A DNA stretch of 64,000 nucleotides from Planctomycetota bacterium (lineage in GTDB: Bacteria > Planctomycetota > UBA1135 > JADKAF01), in contig JADKAF010000001.1 of the NCBI GenBank assembly GCA_016719295.1, positions 6,634,001 through 6,698,000 of the forward strand. Direction: 5' to 3'. The stretch's first letter is position 1, and each line of letters begins with the position of its first letter. Made by a program: the position numbers and the translations under genes. Shown here piece by piece: positions 52,289 through 62,835 of the stretch. Below the pieces are notes generated by a model that saw only the letters and a program-made list of their open reading frames with translations, was not told where the DNA came from and did no database searches.

Positions 52289-54274
52289 ATGTCGTCTCGT
52301 GTTTCTGCTTGGCCGAAGTTCCTGGCCGGACTCTGCTCCGGCTTCCTGCTGGTGTGCACCGCGTCGGCGCAGGTCGCCCCCTCCGGCGGTCTGTGGGTCG
52401 CGCAGCCGAAGCGCTCTGGCGAGCTCGCGAACCTCAGCGCCGCCGAGCAGGTCGTCTGGCACGATGTGGTGGCCCTCTCGCCCAAGACCCCGTGGGTGCG
52501 CGTCGTGTTCTCCGAAGCGCGGCTCGAGGCGGGCAGCCGGGTGCGGATCACCTCGCTGCTCGACGGCGACGTGCAGACGCTGAACGCCGAGCACCTGCGC
52601 CAGTGGCAGAACTCGACCGCGTACTTCAACGGACCCGCGGTGATGATCGAGCTGATCGCCGGGCCAGGCACGGTGCGCAACGCTCTAGCGATCGAGCGCG
52701 TGTGGGCTGGCGATGCGTTTCCCGCGCTCTCGACGGGCCCCGAGACGATCTGCGGCGCGACGGACAACCGCCAACCCGCGACCGACGCGCGCGTCGGGCG
52801 CATGCTCACCGCCGGGCTCGGCAGCGGCTGCACCGCGTGGATCATCGATGCGCCGACCACTGGCAACGACCGCTGCCATCTGACGGCGGGGCACTGCCTC
52901 GACGGCGGCCAGCTCACCGTGCTGCAGTTCAACGTGCCGGCCTCCAACGCGGACTGCTCGCTCAATCATCCGTCGGCGAATCACCAATACGCGGTGAACA
53001 CGGCGACGATGCAGTTCTCGAACAACGGGCCGGGCGATGACTTCGGCGTCTTCCGAGCCTTCCCGAACCCCAATACCAGCCAGACCACTTTCCAGGCCCA
53101 GGGGGCGTCGTTCACGCTCGCGACCTCGATGCCCAACAACGGCGCGAACCTCCGCGTCACGGGGTACGGTACCGATGGCTCGAGCGCTGATAACGCCGGG
53201 GGAGCGAACAGCTCCTGCACGACGTGCTCCAACCCGAACGGCGCGCGCAACCAGGTACTCCAGACGCACACCGGCTCCTTGCTCTCTCAGGGCAGTACCG
53301 TCCTCGATCATCAGGTCGATTCCTGCGGAGGGAACTCCGGCTCGCCGATCCTGAGCGAGGCCAGCGGACAAGCCATCGGGATCCACACGCATGGGGGCTG
53401 CAGCGATCCTGTCGGAAGCAGCGCGAACGCCGGCACGAAGGTCACCGCGGCCGGCGTGGTCGCTGCGATCAACGCGGTCTGCGGCTCGGGCGGCGGCAGC
53501 AACGACGAGTGCGCGGGCGCGGTGGAGCTCAGCGACGGAACGAACGGCAGCTTCTCGAGCGTGGGCGCTACCACTTCGGCGCCGACATGGCCCTGCGGCA
53601 GCGGCGGCAGCGACCTGTGGTTCAAGTATGTCGCGACCTGCAACGGGACGCTCACCGTATCGACCTGCGGCAATCGGAGCTTCGACACGACGCTGCAGAT
53701 CTTCGATGGCTCTTGCGCCAGCCTGACCTCGCTCGCCTGCAACGACGACTCCTGCTCGACCGGGTCGCTGGTGCAGATCTCTGCGAGCCAGGGAACGAAC
53801 TATCTGATCCGCGTCGGAGGATTCGGAGGCCAGTCGGGGACCTTCGACATCCTCGTCGACTGCACTGGCTCCTCGTCGGGGACGACCTACCTCGGCGTGA
53901 TGGCGATCTCGGCGAAGCCGGAGCGCGACACGGGCTTCGCCAAGAGCTCGACGGAGTTCCTGAACTCCATGGATGTCGGCGCCGCGTTCACCTTCACCTG
54001 CGATCCGATCCAGGACGGCACGTGGACGATCGACGCGCGGGGCAAGCTCGCCGCGGACCTCTCCCTCGCCGACTATCAGCGCCTGCTCGATCGCGTCTAC
54101 GGCGCGGGTCAGCTCACCGTCGTGAGCGTCCCGAAGGAGAGCGTGAAGCTGAAGGTGAAGGCGGCCCGCAATGGTCGCCCCGGCACCGTGCAGTTCCAGG
54201 CCAAGGCACGCGTCCACATCCCCGGTGATCTCCACGTCGACATCCAGGTGAAGTTCGTCGGCATCGAGGACTGA
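52289..54274 (+). CDS. Secreted trypsin-like serine protease with PPC-type and C-terminal domains
   Basis: 661 aa from MSSRVSAWPKFLAGL at 52289 (GGAG upstream). The signal ends VCTASAQ. The chymotrypsin-fold core has CHLTAGHC (His near residue 201), GDDFGVFRAF (Asp near 250) and GGNSGSPILS (Ser near 349), preceded by many Cys for disulfides. A PPC-like beta-sandwich follows at about 420-530 (GGSDLWFKYVATCNGTLTVSTC, TTLQIFDGSCASLTSLACNDDSC). The last 130 residues form another small domain. By family it cleaves proteins outside the cell. The downstream gene starts 8 bases after its stop. Confidence 0.93.
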   Translation: MSSRVSAWPKFLAGLCSGFLLVCTASAQVAPSGGLWVAQPKRSGELANLSAAEQVVWHDVVALSPKTPWVRVVFSEARLEAGSRVRITSLLDGDVQTLNAEHLRQWQNSTAYFNGPAVMIELIAGPGTVRNALAIERVWAGDAFPALSTGPETICGATDNRQPATDARVGRMLTAGLGSGCTAWIIDAPTTGNDRCHLTAGHCLDGGQLTVLQFNVPASNADCSLNHPSANHQYAVNTATMQFSNNGPGDDFGVFRAFPNPNTSQTTFQAQGASFTLATSMPNNGANLRVTGYGTDGSSADNAGGANSSCTTCSNPNGARNQVLQTHTGSLLSQGSTVLDHQVDSCGGNSGSPILSEASGQAIGIHTHGGCSDPVGSSANAGTKVTAAGVVAAINAVCGSGGGSNDECAGAVELSDGTNGSFSSVGATTSAPTWPCGSGGSDLWFKYVATCNGTLTVSTCGNRSFDTTLQIFDGSCASLTSLACNDDSCSTGSLVQISASQGTNYLIRVGGFGGQSGTFDILVDCTGSSSGTTYLGVMAISAKPERDTGFAKSSTEFLNSMDVGAAFTFTCDPIQDGTWTIDARGKLAADLSLADYQRLLDRVYGAGQLTVVSVPKESVKLKVKAARNGRPGTVQFQAKARVHIPGDLHVDIQVKFVGIED

Positions 54275-54281
54275 GCTCCTC

Positions 54282-55196
54282 GTGCCGAGCTACCAGATCC
54301 GCGGCTACGCGGCGTCCGGCACCGCGCTCTCGTTCTCGCTCGATCTGCCCCCGGGGCTGATCGCGGAGGATCCGCTGGAGCCGGACGCGCGCGTGTGGAG
54401 CGCGGTCGGCGTTCCCGTCGAGCTGCGCGCGAGCTGGCAGCGCGTCGCGGGCGCGTCGAGCCTCGCGAGCGCGCTGCGCGCCGCGCTGCGCGAGCGCGGG
54501 CTCCTCGCGCCGCAGCTCGAGCGCGAGCCTCTCGGCGGCCGCGTGCGGCGTCATCCGGCGCTGCGCGCGGGCGGCGAGCTCGCGCAGCACGGCGATCGCC
54601 TGCGCTGGGAGCTCTTCGCGCTCGAGGGCGAGGGCGTGCTCTTCCTCCTCGAGCTGCGCTGCCCCTCCGAGCTCTGGAACGACTATGGGACGTTCGCGCT
54701 CGCGGCCGCGCGGAGCTTCGAGATCGAAGGAGAAGTCGAGCTCTCTCTGCCGCTCGCGGACGGCGAGGCCCTCGCCGCGCCCGAGCCGCTCTGCTCCGCG
54801 GAGCGCGAGCTCGCCGCGCTGACGCCGGGAGAGCGCTTCCTGCGCGAGGCCCGTGCGCGCCGCGAGCCGGCGTTGCCCTCGGTGCGCGAGCTCCTCGCCG
54901 CGGGTCGCTACGAAGAAGCCGAGCAGCGCTTGCGCGCCGTCGATGACACGCACGGCGCCGCCGTCGAGCTCGCCAAGCTCTACCGCGAGCATCTGCGGGA
55001 CCTCGTCGCCCGTGGCGCGCTCCAGCGCGAGTCCGAGCGCGCGCGGCGCGTCTTCGAGCGCGCGCTGCAGCTCGCGTGGTCGCTCTATCCCGACCCGCAC
55101 ACGGCCTACGAGGCGGAGGACTACGCGCGCGGGCAGGCCGCCGATCTCGCCGAGCTGGTCGAGATCGCGGGGAGTGATCTGCGCGCGAGCTGCTGA
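54282..55196 (+). CDS. Hypothetical protein, probably co-transcribed with the protease
   Basis: 304 aa from a GTG at 54282, seven bases after the protease stop. The N-terminal 150 residues look beta-rich (YQIRGYAASGTALSFSLDLPP, LRWELFALEGEGVLFLLELRC). The rest is helical with Arg/Glu/Ala-rich stretches that resemble TPR-type hairpins (LLAAGRYEEAEQRLRAVDD, RRVFERALQLAWSLYPDPHTAYEA). No signal peptide or membrane segment is visible. The spacing suggests it is translated with the protease. I do not recognise a family; an immunity, chaperone or regulator role is only conjecture. Confidence 0.75.
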   Translation: MPSYQIRGYAASGTALSFSLDLPPGLIAEDPLEPDARVWSAVGVPVELRASWQRVAGASSLASALRAALRERGLLAPQLEREPLGGRVRRHPALRAGGELAQHGDRLRWELFALEGEGVLFLLELRCPSELWNDYGTFALAAARSFEIEGEVELSLPLADGEALAAPEPLCSAERELAALTPGERFLREARARREPALPSVRELLAAGRYEEAEQRLRAVDDTHGAAVELAKLYREHLRDLVARGALQRESERARRVFERALQLAWSLYPDPHTAYEAEDYARGQAADLAELVEIAGSDLRASC

Positions 55197-55305
55197 GCTC
55201 GCCGCCGAGACCGTCGCCGCCGGCGCCGTTCCGCCGGGAGGGCTTCGAAGCCGCGGCGCGCGCGCGCCGAGGAACGCGAGTAGCAGCGCGGAGCGCTGTC
55301 CGCGC

Positions 55306-57549
55306 TCACCAGTCGCGCACGCGGAGCTTCGCGAGGCAGCTCCCTCCCGCGGGGCCGGCCTCGCCGAACGCCTCGTTCGGCACCGAGCCCTCCTTGCCCG
55401 TGCAGAAGATCGTGCCCGGCTTGCCGGGCCGCAGCGCGCGCCAGCGATAGCCGACGCCGCGCTCGGCGGTGACGACCCACTGGAAGAGGTTGTTGTAGGT
55501 GAGGATGCACGCGGTGTCGCCGCTCGCGCGGCTCTGCGGGCCGCCTATCGCGCCGCCCAGCACGAGCGGGCGCTGCAGCAGCTCGTTGCCGTCGACGTCG
55601 AACGCGCGGTAGCGCGGCGGCGCTTGATCGACGCCGAGCGTCGTGTAGGGACCCGCGCCTTCGCGGTGGCCGTGGTGATTGACCCCGCAGGCGTGCGCGA
55701 GCTCGTGCGCGACGGTGCTCGCGAGCTCGTCCGCGGCCGTGTACGGCAGCGTCTCCCGCGCGCGAGCCGAGGCCTCGCTCTGCAGGCGGTAGCCGTCCTC
55801 GATCTCGGCGAACGCGATCGCGACGAGGCGGGTCTTGCCCGGGGTCTTCCGCTGCAGCGCCAAGGGATAGGCGCCGCCCACGGTCGAGCCTTCGCTCGTC
55901 TCTCCGCCGTCGGGCATCGGGCCCGAGTCGAAGAGCAGGATGCCGTGCTGCAGCCCGCGATGCGCGCTGCGGTGGTTCGCGTTGAGGCAGCGGCTCTCGG
56001 GGACCTCGCTCTGCAGGAGCTCGGCGATGCGGATGCCGCGGCTCGCGCTCTCGAAGAGCGCGAACGCGCGCCGCGCGTCGGCAAGGCGCGGCTCGAGAGG
56101 GCGGAGCGCCGCTCCGTCGATCTCGCTCCCTCGCTCGCCGACGAGCACGATCAGGTCCTTGCGGCGCGGATCGAGTGCGCAGAGGGCATCGTGGCGCGAG
56201 TGCCGACCGCGGCCGAAGAGGCCGCGGTACTCCTCGTAGAGCGTCAGCCCATCGCCGTCCTGCTCGTTGCCGCTCGTGCGCTCCGCGTCGTCGTCGTCCG
56301 CGCGGTCACCGACGCGGAAGCGCTGCTTCCACGCGTCGGCGACGGCCGATCTCGGCGCGCGCTGCGGCAGGAGCAGCTCTCGCTCCGCGCTGCCCTCGAG
56401 CACGGCGACCACCTCGCCGTAGTGCGCGACGTAGGCCTTCGCGCGCAGCGCGCCGTGCGCGCCCCAGTCGAAGGCGCCGACCTCGGCGCGCGCGAGCTTC
56501 CAATCGCCGATCGGCGTCGTCGCCGTTTGCGCGCGCGGCACGAGCGGAGCGGCATCGCCGCCCTCGACGAAGCCGAGGTCGAAGGCCTGCGGATCGTGCG
56601 CGGCTTCCAGCGGATGGTTCAGCGCGTAGCCGGGCTCGGTCGAGACGGAGAGGAGCTCGAAGCTCATCGCGACCGCGCCGCGCGGCAGCGCGCTGCCGTC
56701 CTTGCTGCGCAGCTCGGCCAGGACGGTGATGCGGTTCCCCACGGTGCCCTCCGGCGCCGGCGGCACGGGCCCTTGCGGCAGCCACTGCGCGTGGTTCTCG
56801 GCGCGCAGCACGAGCTCGAGCGGCGGCATCGGCTCGGGGCGACCAAAGCGCCAGCGCACGCGCACCGGCGTCATCGGCTTCCCGGCCTGCATGCGCAGCG
56901 TCTTGCCCATCTCGACGAGATGGGTGCCGAGCCTTCCGTCGGCGTGCAGCGGCGCGAAGCTCGTCTCGCCTTCGAGCAAGGTTCCTTCGCTCGGCAGCGG
57001 CAGGTCGGGCGATTCGTAGGCGAAGCCGCCCTGGCTCTCGCCGCGCTCGGGCTCGCTGAGCGGGCCGCGGAGCTCGGTGCGCGTCTTCGCCGCGATGTCG
57101 AACGAGAACGAGTAGGTGCGCGCGGCGGGATCGATGTGCAGCCCGATGCTGCAGTCCTGCGGCAGGCCCGTGCCGTTCTCGGTCTGCACGACCTCGCCGC
57201 CTCCGACCGCGGTCACGATGCGATCGTCGATGCGGATCAGGCCCTGCGCGGGGCGTGTCCACTCGAACGAATCGACGCCGGCGTACGCGCGATAGCGGCG
57301 GAGCTCGGCCCACGCCGAGCCCGAGCGCTGCGAGGTGAAGGTGATGGTGCCCTCGCCGATCTTCTCGCTGTGCTCGTCGGCGTACTCGAAGCGCACCTCG
57401 GCGGCGACGCGGTTCGACTCGCGGAGCTTCGGCGCCGGCGCGGGCGGCTCCTGGCATGGAGCGAGGCGTGGCGGCAGCGCCAGAGCGGCGAGTCCGGCGA
57501 GAGAGAGAGCGAGAGCGCAAGCGCAAGCAGGGCGGCGGACGAGGCGCAT
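55306..57549 (-). CDS. Secreted predicted metalloprotease (metzincin-type HExxHxxGxxH)
   Basis: 747 aa from MRLVRRPACACALALSLAG at 57549; the longer in-frame start adds basic low-complexity sequence. A signal peptide is followed by a beta-rich N-terminal part. The zinc motif is VAHELAHACGVNHHGH near residue 610: His-Glu-x2-His-x2-Gly-x2-His. A preceding segment (ETLPYTAADELASTVAHELAH) has the usual helix. By family metzincins are extracellular endopeptidases. No propeptide Cys switch is obvious. Calcium-like Asp-rich stretches lie before it (RADDDDAERTSGNEQDGDGL). Confidence 0.83.
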   Translation of the reverse strand: MRLVRRPACACALALSLAGLAALALPPRLAPCQEPPAPAPKLRESNRVAAEVRFEYADEHSEKIGEGTITFTSQRSGSAWAELRRYRAYAGVDSFEWTRPAQGLIRIDDRIVTAVGGGEVVQTENGTGLPQDCSIGLHIDPAARTYSFSFDIAAKTRTELRGPLSEPERGESQGGFAYESPDLPLPSEGTLLEGETSFAPLHADGRLGTHLVEMGKTLRMQAGKPMTPVRVRWRFGRPEPMPPLELVLRAENHAQWLPQGPVPPAPEGTVGNRITVLAELRSKDGSALPRGAVAMSFELLSVSTEPGYALNHPLEAAHDPQAFDLGFVEGGDAAPLVPRAQTATTPIGDWKLARAEVGAFDWGAHGALRAKAYVAHYGEVVAVLEGSAERELLLPQRAPRSAVADAWKQRFRVGDRADDDDAERTSGNEQDGDGLTLYEEYRGLFGRGRHSRHDALCALDPRRKDLIVLVGERGSEIDGAALRPLEPRLADARRAFALFESASRGIRIAELLQSEVPESRCLNANHRSAHRGLQHGILLFDSGPMPDGGETSEGSTVGGAYPLALQRKTPGKTRLVAIAFAEIEDGYRLQSEASARARETLPYTAADELASTVAHELAHACGVNHHGHREGAGPYTTLGVDQAPPRYRAFDVDGNELLQRPLVLGGAIGGPQSRASGDTACILTYNNLFQWVVTAERGVGYRWRALRPGKPGTIFCTGKEGSVPNEAFGEAGPAGGSCLAKLRVRDW

Positions 57550-57733
57550 CGCGAAGGTCGGGAGGTGGGAAGAAGGCGGGAAGAGAGAGCGCGCGCCGCC
57601 GCGCGGCGCGAGCCCGCGCATCGAACCTGAGCCCGCGCTCGCGCGCAATGGCTTCTCTACGTCCGCGCGCGCGACACGCCGCGAGCGCGGCGCGCTTCTC
57701 TGCTCTCGTACGTGAACCACGGGAGCCAACTTC

Positions 57734-59730
57734 ATGCCTCGGATCCTCTTCGCCGCGCTCCTCTGCGCGGCCAGCACGGCTGCGCTCGTCGCCCAGGACG
57801 AGCTCGACGAGTAGCGCTCACTCGCCATCGAAGCTTTGACCTGCAGCGGCTGGAGCGATCCCGGCGCGGACGGCGAGGAGCGGCTCTGGGCGAGCGGCGC
57901 GGACTTCAAGGTCAGCTTCGCGCGCGAGCTCCGCTTCTACCCGCGGCTCGGCGCGGAGGCGCCGGCCTACGAGCCCTTCATGTGGCGCACGCGCTCGATC
58001 GCCGTCGGCGGCTGCGCCCTCGATGGCTTGGAAGGAGCTGCGCATGCCGAGCGAGTGGCTCGTCGCGGCGGCGTTCCCCGTGCTCGTCGATCCGCTGATC
58101 GCCGGCGCGGCCATCGCCTGGTACGGCGGCAGCGGAACGGACGGTCTCGTCGAAGCGCTCAGCGTCGCGAGCAGCGAGCGCGCGAGCGGGCGCACGCTCT
58201 GCGTCGCGTACGCGCGCAGCTTCAGCTCCGGCGATCGCGATCTCTACTCGTGGGCCTGCGACGCGGGTTGGCGGAGCCCGGCGCGGATCTTCGCGAGCAT
58301 CGACGCGCGCTACGACGAGCGCCATCCGAGCGTCGCCTACGTCGCCGGCGCGCAGCGCTGGGTCCTCGCCTACGAGAGCACCGACACGCAGTCCGGAGAT
58401 GGCAGGCGCCGCGTGCGCGTCTACGTGCACGACCTCGGCAGCGCGGTGGAGAACGGCGGCACGATCGTCACCATGCCGCGCGCGGTGGGGGAGAGCACCG
58501 GGTGCCCGACGATCGGCGGCAGCCTCGCGAGCAGCGGCACGCGCGCGCTCCTCGCCTATGAGACCGATCTCTCCGCGAACGTCTCCGATGCGAAGGTGCG
58601 CAGCTTCGATGCCGCGGTGCCGGGCTTCGTCGGCCTGCGTCAGGACACCGGGCTCGCGGCGGCGGGCGGCTTGGTCGCGCGCTGGAAGCCCAGCGTGACC
58701 CCCGTGGGCGCCGAGGGTTCGACGGGCTGGGTGGTCGCTTGGGAGGACCTCTACACCGGGAGCTCGAACGCGCGCATCTCCGCCGCGCTCTACGAAGCGG
58801 ACGGCCAGCGCCTCGTCTCGACGGTGGTCGCGACCCCGGCGATCGACGAGTTCCTCTACACACCGCGCGTCGCGGGGCTCGATGGCCGCTTCGCGTTCAC
58901 CTGGCTCGCGCGATCGAACGCGAACGGCGCCAACGACGAGGTGCGCTCGCGTGTCGTCCACTGGACCCCTGCGGCGCTGCCGTCGTTCCATCCCGTGCGC
59001 ACCGTGGAGCGCGCGGTCCTCGGCACGTCGACCTTCCGCCTCGGCGGGCTCGCGTTCGATACGCGCACGCGCTCGCACTGGATGAGCGCCTACGAACGCT
59101 TGGATCTCAGCGTGCCGAGCTTGCGCTACGTCAGCGCGGGGCGCGTCGCGCGCCTCGGCGGCACGGGTGTGCAGCGGGGGCTCGTACGTGCTGCCCGCGA
59201 GCTACGGCGAGCCCACCGCGATGGGCCTCGCCTTCGAGCGCGATCCCGAGGGGCGCTTCGCGGTGGCCTGCGGCACGCGCAGCACGACGGCGACGCAGCG
59301 CTATCCCGTGCTCGGCTTCTTCGCCGCGCATCCGACCGATGCCGACGCGACGATCTACGGCGCGCGCTTCGGCACGAGCACGATCCGCTGCACCGAGCCC
59401 TACGTCGGGAACCTCGGCTTCGAGGTCTACCTCACGGGGGCCAACGTCACGGAGCAGCCGGCGGTGCTGCTGCTGTCGGCGCTCCCGCTGCAGCCGCCCT
59501 TCCCGATCGATCCCGCCCTCGCGCCGGGCTGCGCGCTGAACCTCGATCCGCAGCTCCTGCTGGCCGCGCTGCCGACGACGCTGAGCGGCGGCATCGCGCG
59601 CTTCGCGCTGCCGGTGCCCGACGATGTCGCGAGCTGGTTCGACCTCTACTTCCAGTGGGCCTATCTGTACCCGGGGCTCAATCCGCTCGGGCTCGGCGCG
59701 AGCCACGGGCTCGCGGTTCGGCTGCGCTGA
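57734..59730 (+). pseudogene. Decayed secreted protein gene (one nonsense codon, two frame changes)
   Basis: The ATG at 57734 encodes a signal peptide (LFAALLCAASTAALVAQ) that ends at an in-frame TAG at 57812-57814. The same frame then continues ALTCSGWSDPGADGEERLWASG until about 58020, where the sequence moves to another frame (MPSEWLVAAAFPVLVDPLI). A second change near 59155 leads to the frame ending at 59730 with a beta-rich module (PFPIDPALAPGCALNL, LPVPDDVASWFDLYFQW). Repaired, it would be about 660 residues. The PVLVDPLI stretch and final module resemble other planctomycete surface proteins. Assembly error cannot be excluded. Confidence 0.6.
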
Positions 59731-59954
59731 GAGCGGTGGCGCAGGCCGGGCGGCCGGAAGCCGGGCGGGGGGCCCAGGCGAAGTGCAGCGCCGTTGCACT
59801 TTCTACGGCTACATCCAGAACTGCGGCGCCGGGACGAGGCGCGCGCGAGAGTTCCGGCGGAGGGTTCTCTAGGATGCGCTCGGCTCTTGCGCTCGTCGCC
59901 GTGCGGCGGACGCGAGCCGGTTCCGCCCTACCGACCGGAGCTCTCGCGGCCCGC

Positions 59955-62834
59955 ATGCGCCTCGCCGTTCTCCTCGCGCTCGCCTTCGCGGCGGCTTCCG
60001 CCGTCGCCCAAGAGAGCACGGCGCTCGCGCGCGACGTGCGCTCGCTGCTCTCGCAGCGCTGCTTCGCGTGCCATGGACCGGCGACGGCGAAGAGCTCGCT
60101 GCGCCTCGATCGCCGCGAGGACGCGCTGCGCGGCGGCAAGAGCGGGGTTCCAGGAGTCGTGCCGGGCGAACCCGAGCGCAGCGAGCTCGTGCGCCGCGTG
60201 CGCGCGAGCGATGCCGAAGAGCGCATGCCGCCGATCGGCGAGCACGCGCCGCTCGACGCAGAGGAAGTCGCGCTGCTCGAGAGATGGATCGAAGCGGGCG
60301 CGCCCGATGCGGGGCACTGGTCCTTCGCGCCGTTGGCGGAGGTCGCGGTGCCGCCCCCTTCGGCGCGCGCGCGCGGACCGATCGACGCGTTCGTCGAGGA
60401 GGAGCTCCAGCGACAGGGCTACTCCCTCGCTCCTCCCGCGCCGCGCGGCGAGCTGCTGCGACGGCTATCGCTCGACTTGATCGGGCTGCCGCCCACGCCC
60501 GACGAGCTCGCGCGCTTCGTCGCCGATCCCGCGCCCGAAGCCCTCGAGCGCGAGGTCGATCGCCTGCTCGCGAGCCCGCACTTCGGCGAGCGCGCGGCGC
60601 TGCCTTGGCTCGATCTCGCGCGCTACGCCGACACCAACGGCTTCTCGATCGACGATCACCGCGACATGTGGGCCTGGCGCGACGGGCTCATCGACGCGCT
60701 GAACGAGAACCAACCGTATCCGCGCTTCGTGCTGGAGCAGCTCGCCGGCGATCTCCTGCCCGACGCGGACGAGCGCACGCGGCTCTCGACCGGGTTCCTG
60801 CGGAACTCGATGTCGACGCATGAGGGCGGCACGCTCCCCGAGGAGTACCGCGTCATCTACCTCGCCGACAAGGTCGATGCCGTCGCGACGAGCTTCCTAG
60901 GGCTGACCCTGCGCTGCGCGCAGTGCCACGACCACAAGTACGACCCGCTGAGCCAGGAGGACTACTACCGCTTCTACGCCTTCTTCGATCGCGCGATCGA
61001 GCCCGGCATGGGCGGGGAGAACGGCAACGCGGAGCCGCATCTGCAAGTGCGCTCGCCGCTCGTCGATCCCGAGCGCGTGCAGCGCGAAGCGCGCGAGCGC
61101 ATCGCGACGCTCGAGCGCTATCGCTTGCATCCGCCGGAGCTCGTCGAGCTGCGCGCGCGTTGGATCGAAGAGCAGCGCCAGCGGATCGCGCCGCCTGAGG
61201 ATGCCGCCGTCGAGCTCGTGCTACCGCAGTGGATCTGGGCGGAGAAGAACCCGACGAGCGTGCGCTTCGAGCGCGCGATCGAGCTCGCGGGGGATCTGCG
61301 TGCGCTGCGGCTCCAGCTCGCATGTGACAATCGCGCGCGCGTTCTCTGGAACGGCGTCGAGCTCGCGCGCAGCGACGATTGGCAGCGCCCGCTCACGGTC
61401 GAGCTGCCGCTCGCGGCGGAATCGACGTCTGGGATGCTCGTGGTGCACGCCGAGAACCAGGGCGGCCCCGCGGGCTTGGTGGCGTTGCTCGAGCTCGAGC
61501 GAGCTTCGGGCGTCGAGCGCCTCCCGAGCGACGCGAGCTGGGCCGCGTTCGATGGCGCCGGTGAACGTCTCGCGACGCAGGTGATCGCGGCGCACGGCGA
61601 AGCGCCTTGGGGCCGCGTGCTCCCGCTGCCCGACGAGGCGCTCGCCGCGGCCTTGCACGCCGCCCAGCCGAGCGACGCGCAGTGGCGCGTCTTGAATGCC
61701 GCGCACGCGGCGGTCGAGCCGCGTTGGAAGGGCCACGGGTACGCGCTCGCGAGCGAGATCGCATCCCTGCGCGCGACGGCCGAGAGCGGCCGCGTCTCGA
61801 CGATGGTGATGGGCGAGGAGCCGTCGCCCCGCACGACCTACGTGCTCTTGCGAGGGCAGTACGATCAGCCCGATCGCACGCGGCCGGTCGAGCCCGGAGT
61901 TCCGGAGGCGGTCTTCGCTTGGGATCGCTCCCTCCCGCGCGATCGCCTGGGCCTCGCGCGTTGGATCGCGGACCTCGCGAACCCGCTCGCGCCGCGCGTC
62001 GCGGTGAATCGCCTCTGGCAGATGATGTTCGGCGCGGGCCTCGTCGCCACCAGCAACGACTTCGGCGCGCAGGGGGCCTTGCCCTCGCATCCCGAGCTCC
62101 TGGACTTCCTCGCCGCGCGCTTCCTCGCGAGCGGCGGCGACACGAAGGCGCTGCTCCGCGAGATCGCGCTCAGCGCGACCTATGCGCAGAGCTCGCATCT
62201 GCGCGAAGAGCACCTCGCCCGCGATCCCGCGAATCGCTGGCTCTCACGCGGCGTGCGCCGGCGCCTGGATGCCGAGCTCTTGCGCGATCAAGCGCTCTTC
62301 CTCGGCGGCCTGCTCGACCTCCGCCTCGGCGGAGCGAGCGTCTTCCCGACGCAGCCCGAAGGGCTCTGGCAGGAGCTCTCGCACTTCGGCCATCCCGCGG
62401 CGTTCACCGCGCAAGCGCAGTATCCCAGCGTGGGTACCGATCGCTTCCGCCGCAGCCTCTACACCTTCTGGAAGCGCACCGCGCCGCCGCCTTCCCTGCT
62501 CGCCTTCGATGCGCCGACGCGCGAGGTGTGCGTCGCGTATCGCGCGCGGACGAACACGCCGCTCCAGGCGCTCGTCGCGCTGAACGATCCGGAGCACGTG
62601 GAGGCCGCGCGCGGCTTCGCGCAGCGGGCCATGAGCGCCGAGGAAGGCACGGCCGAGCGCGTGCGGTGGATGTTCGCCGCGGCGACCGCGCGACCGCCGA
62701 GCGCGCGGGAGCTCGAGCGCTTGGTCGCGTTGCACGAGCACGCGCGCCTGGAGCTCTCGCACCGCCCCGAGGACGCGCTCGCGCTCGTCGCCTCCACGCT
62801 GCTGAACCTCGATGAGACCCTCACCCAACACTGA
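59955..62834 (+). CDS. PSC1/DUF1549/DUF1553 (PSD1) cytochrome-domain protein
   Basis: 959 aa from MRLAVLLALAFAAASAVAQ at 59955, chosen for its signal peptide; an ATG at 59874 with a GGAGG further upstream is an alternative. PSC1 carries heme motif CFACHGP (Cys36). DUF1549 spans residues 140-350 (RLSLDLIGLPPTPDELARF, and CAQCHDHKYDPLSQEDYY near 317). An inserted beta-sandwich (LPQWIWAEKN, NQGGPAGLVALLELE) resembles the N-terminus of the protein at 11921. DUF1553 closes the protein (PRVAVNRLWQMMFGAGLVATSNDFG, FDAPTREVCVAYRARTNTPLQALVALND). By family these are exported and linked to polysaccharide use; the reaction is not known. Confidence 0.95.
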   Translation: MRLAVLLALAFAAASAVAQESTALARDVRSLLSQRCFACHGPATAKSSLRLDRREDALRGGKSGVPGVVPGEPERSELVRRVRASDAEERMPPIGEHAPLDAEEVALLERWIEAGAPDAGHWSFAPLAEVAVPPPSARARGPIDAFVEEELQRQGYSLAPPAPRGELLRRLSLDLIGLPPTPDELARFVADPAPEALEREVDRLLASPHFGERAALPWLDLARYADTNGFSIDDHRDMWAWRDGLIDALNENQPYPRFVLEQLAGDLLPDADERTRLSTGFLRNSMSTHEGGTLPEEYRVIYLADKVDAVATSFLGLTLRCAQCHDHKYDPLSQEDYYRFYAFFDRAIEPGMGGENGNAEPHLQVRSPLVDPERVQREARERIATLERYRLHPPELVELRARWIEEQRQRIAPPEDAAVELVLPQWIWAEKNPTSVRFERAIELAGDLRALRLQLACDNRARVLWNGVELARSDDWQRPLTVELPLAAESTSGMLVVHAENQGGPAGLVALLELERASGVERLPSDASWAAFDGAGERLATQVIAAHGEAPWGRVLPLPDEALAAALHAAQPSDAQWRVLNAAHAAVEPRWKGHGYALASEIASLRATAESGRVSTMVMGEEPSPRTTYVLLRGQYDQPDRTRPVEPGVPEAVFAWDRSLPRDRLGLARWIADLANPLAPRVAVNRLWQMMFGAGLVATSNDFGAQGALPSHPELLDFLAARFLASGGDTKALLREIALSATYAQSSHLREEHLARDPANRWLSRGVRRRLDAELLRDQALFLGGLLDLRLGGASVFPTQPEGLWQELSHFGHPAAFTAQAQYPSVGTDRFRRSLYTFWKRTAPPPSLLAFDAPTREVCVAYRARTNTPLQALVALNDPEHVEAARGFAQRAMSAEEGTAERVRWMFAAATARPPSARELERLVALHEHARLELSHRPEDALALVASTLLNLDETLTQH

Positions 62835-62835
62835 G

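Noticed and set aside
58023..62834. One 1600-codon frame spanning the decayed gene and the PSC1/PSD1 gene
   Set aside because: Its first part belongs to the decayed secreted protein and it becomes Arg-rich after 59155; the PSC1/PSD1 protein starts with its own signal peptide at 59955. It is a chance run-through, not a fusion.
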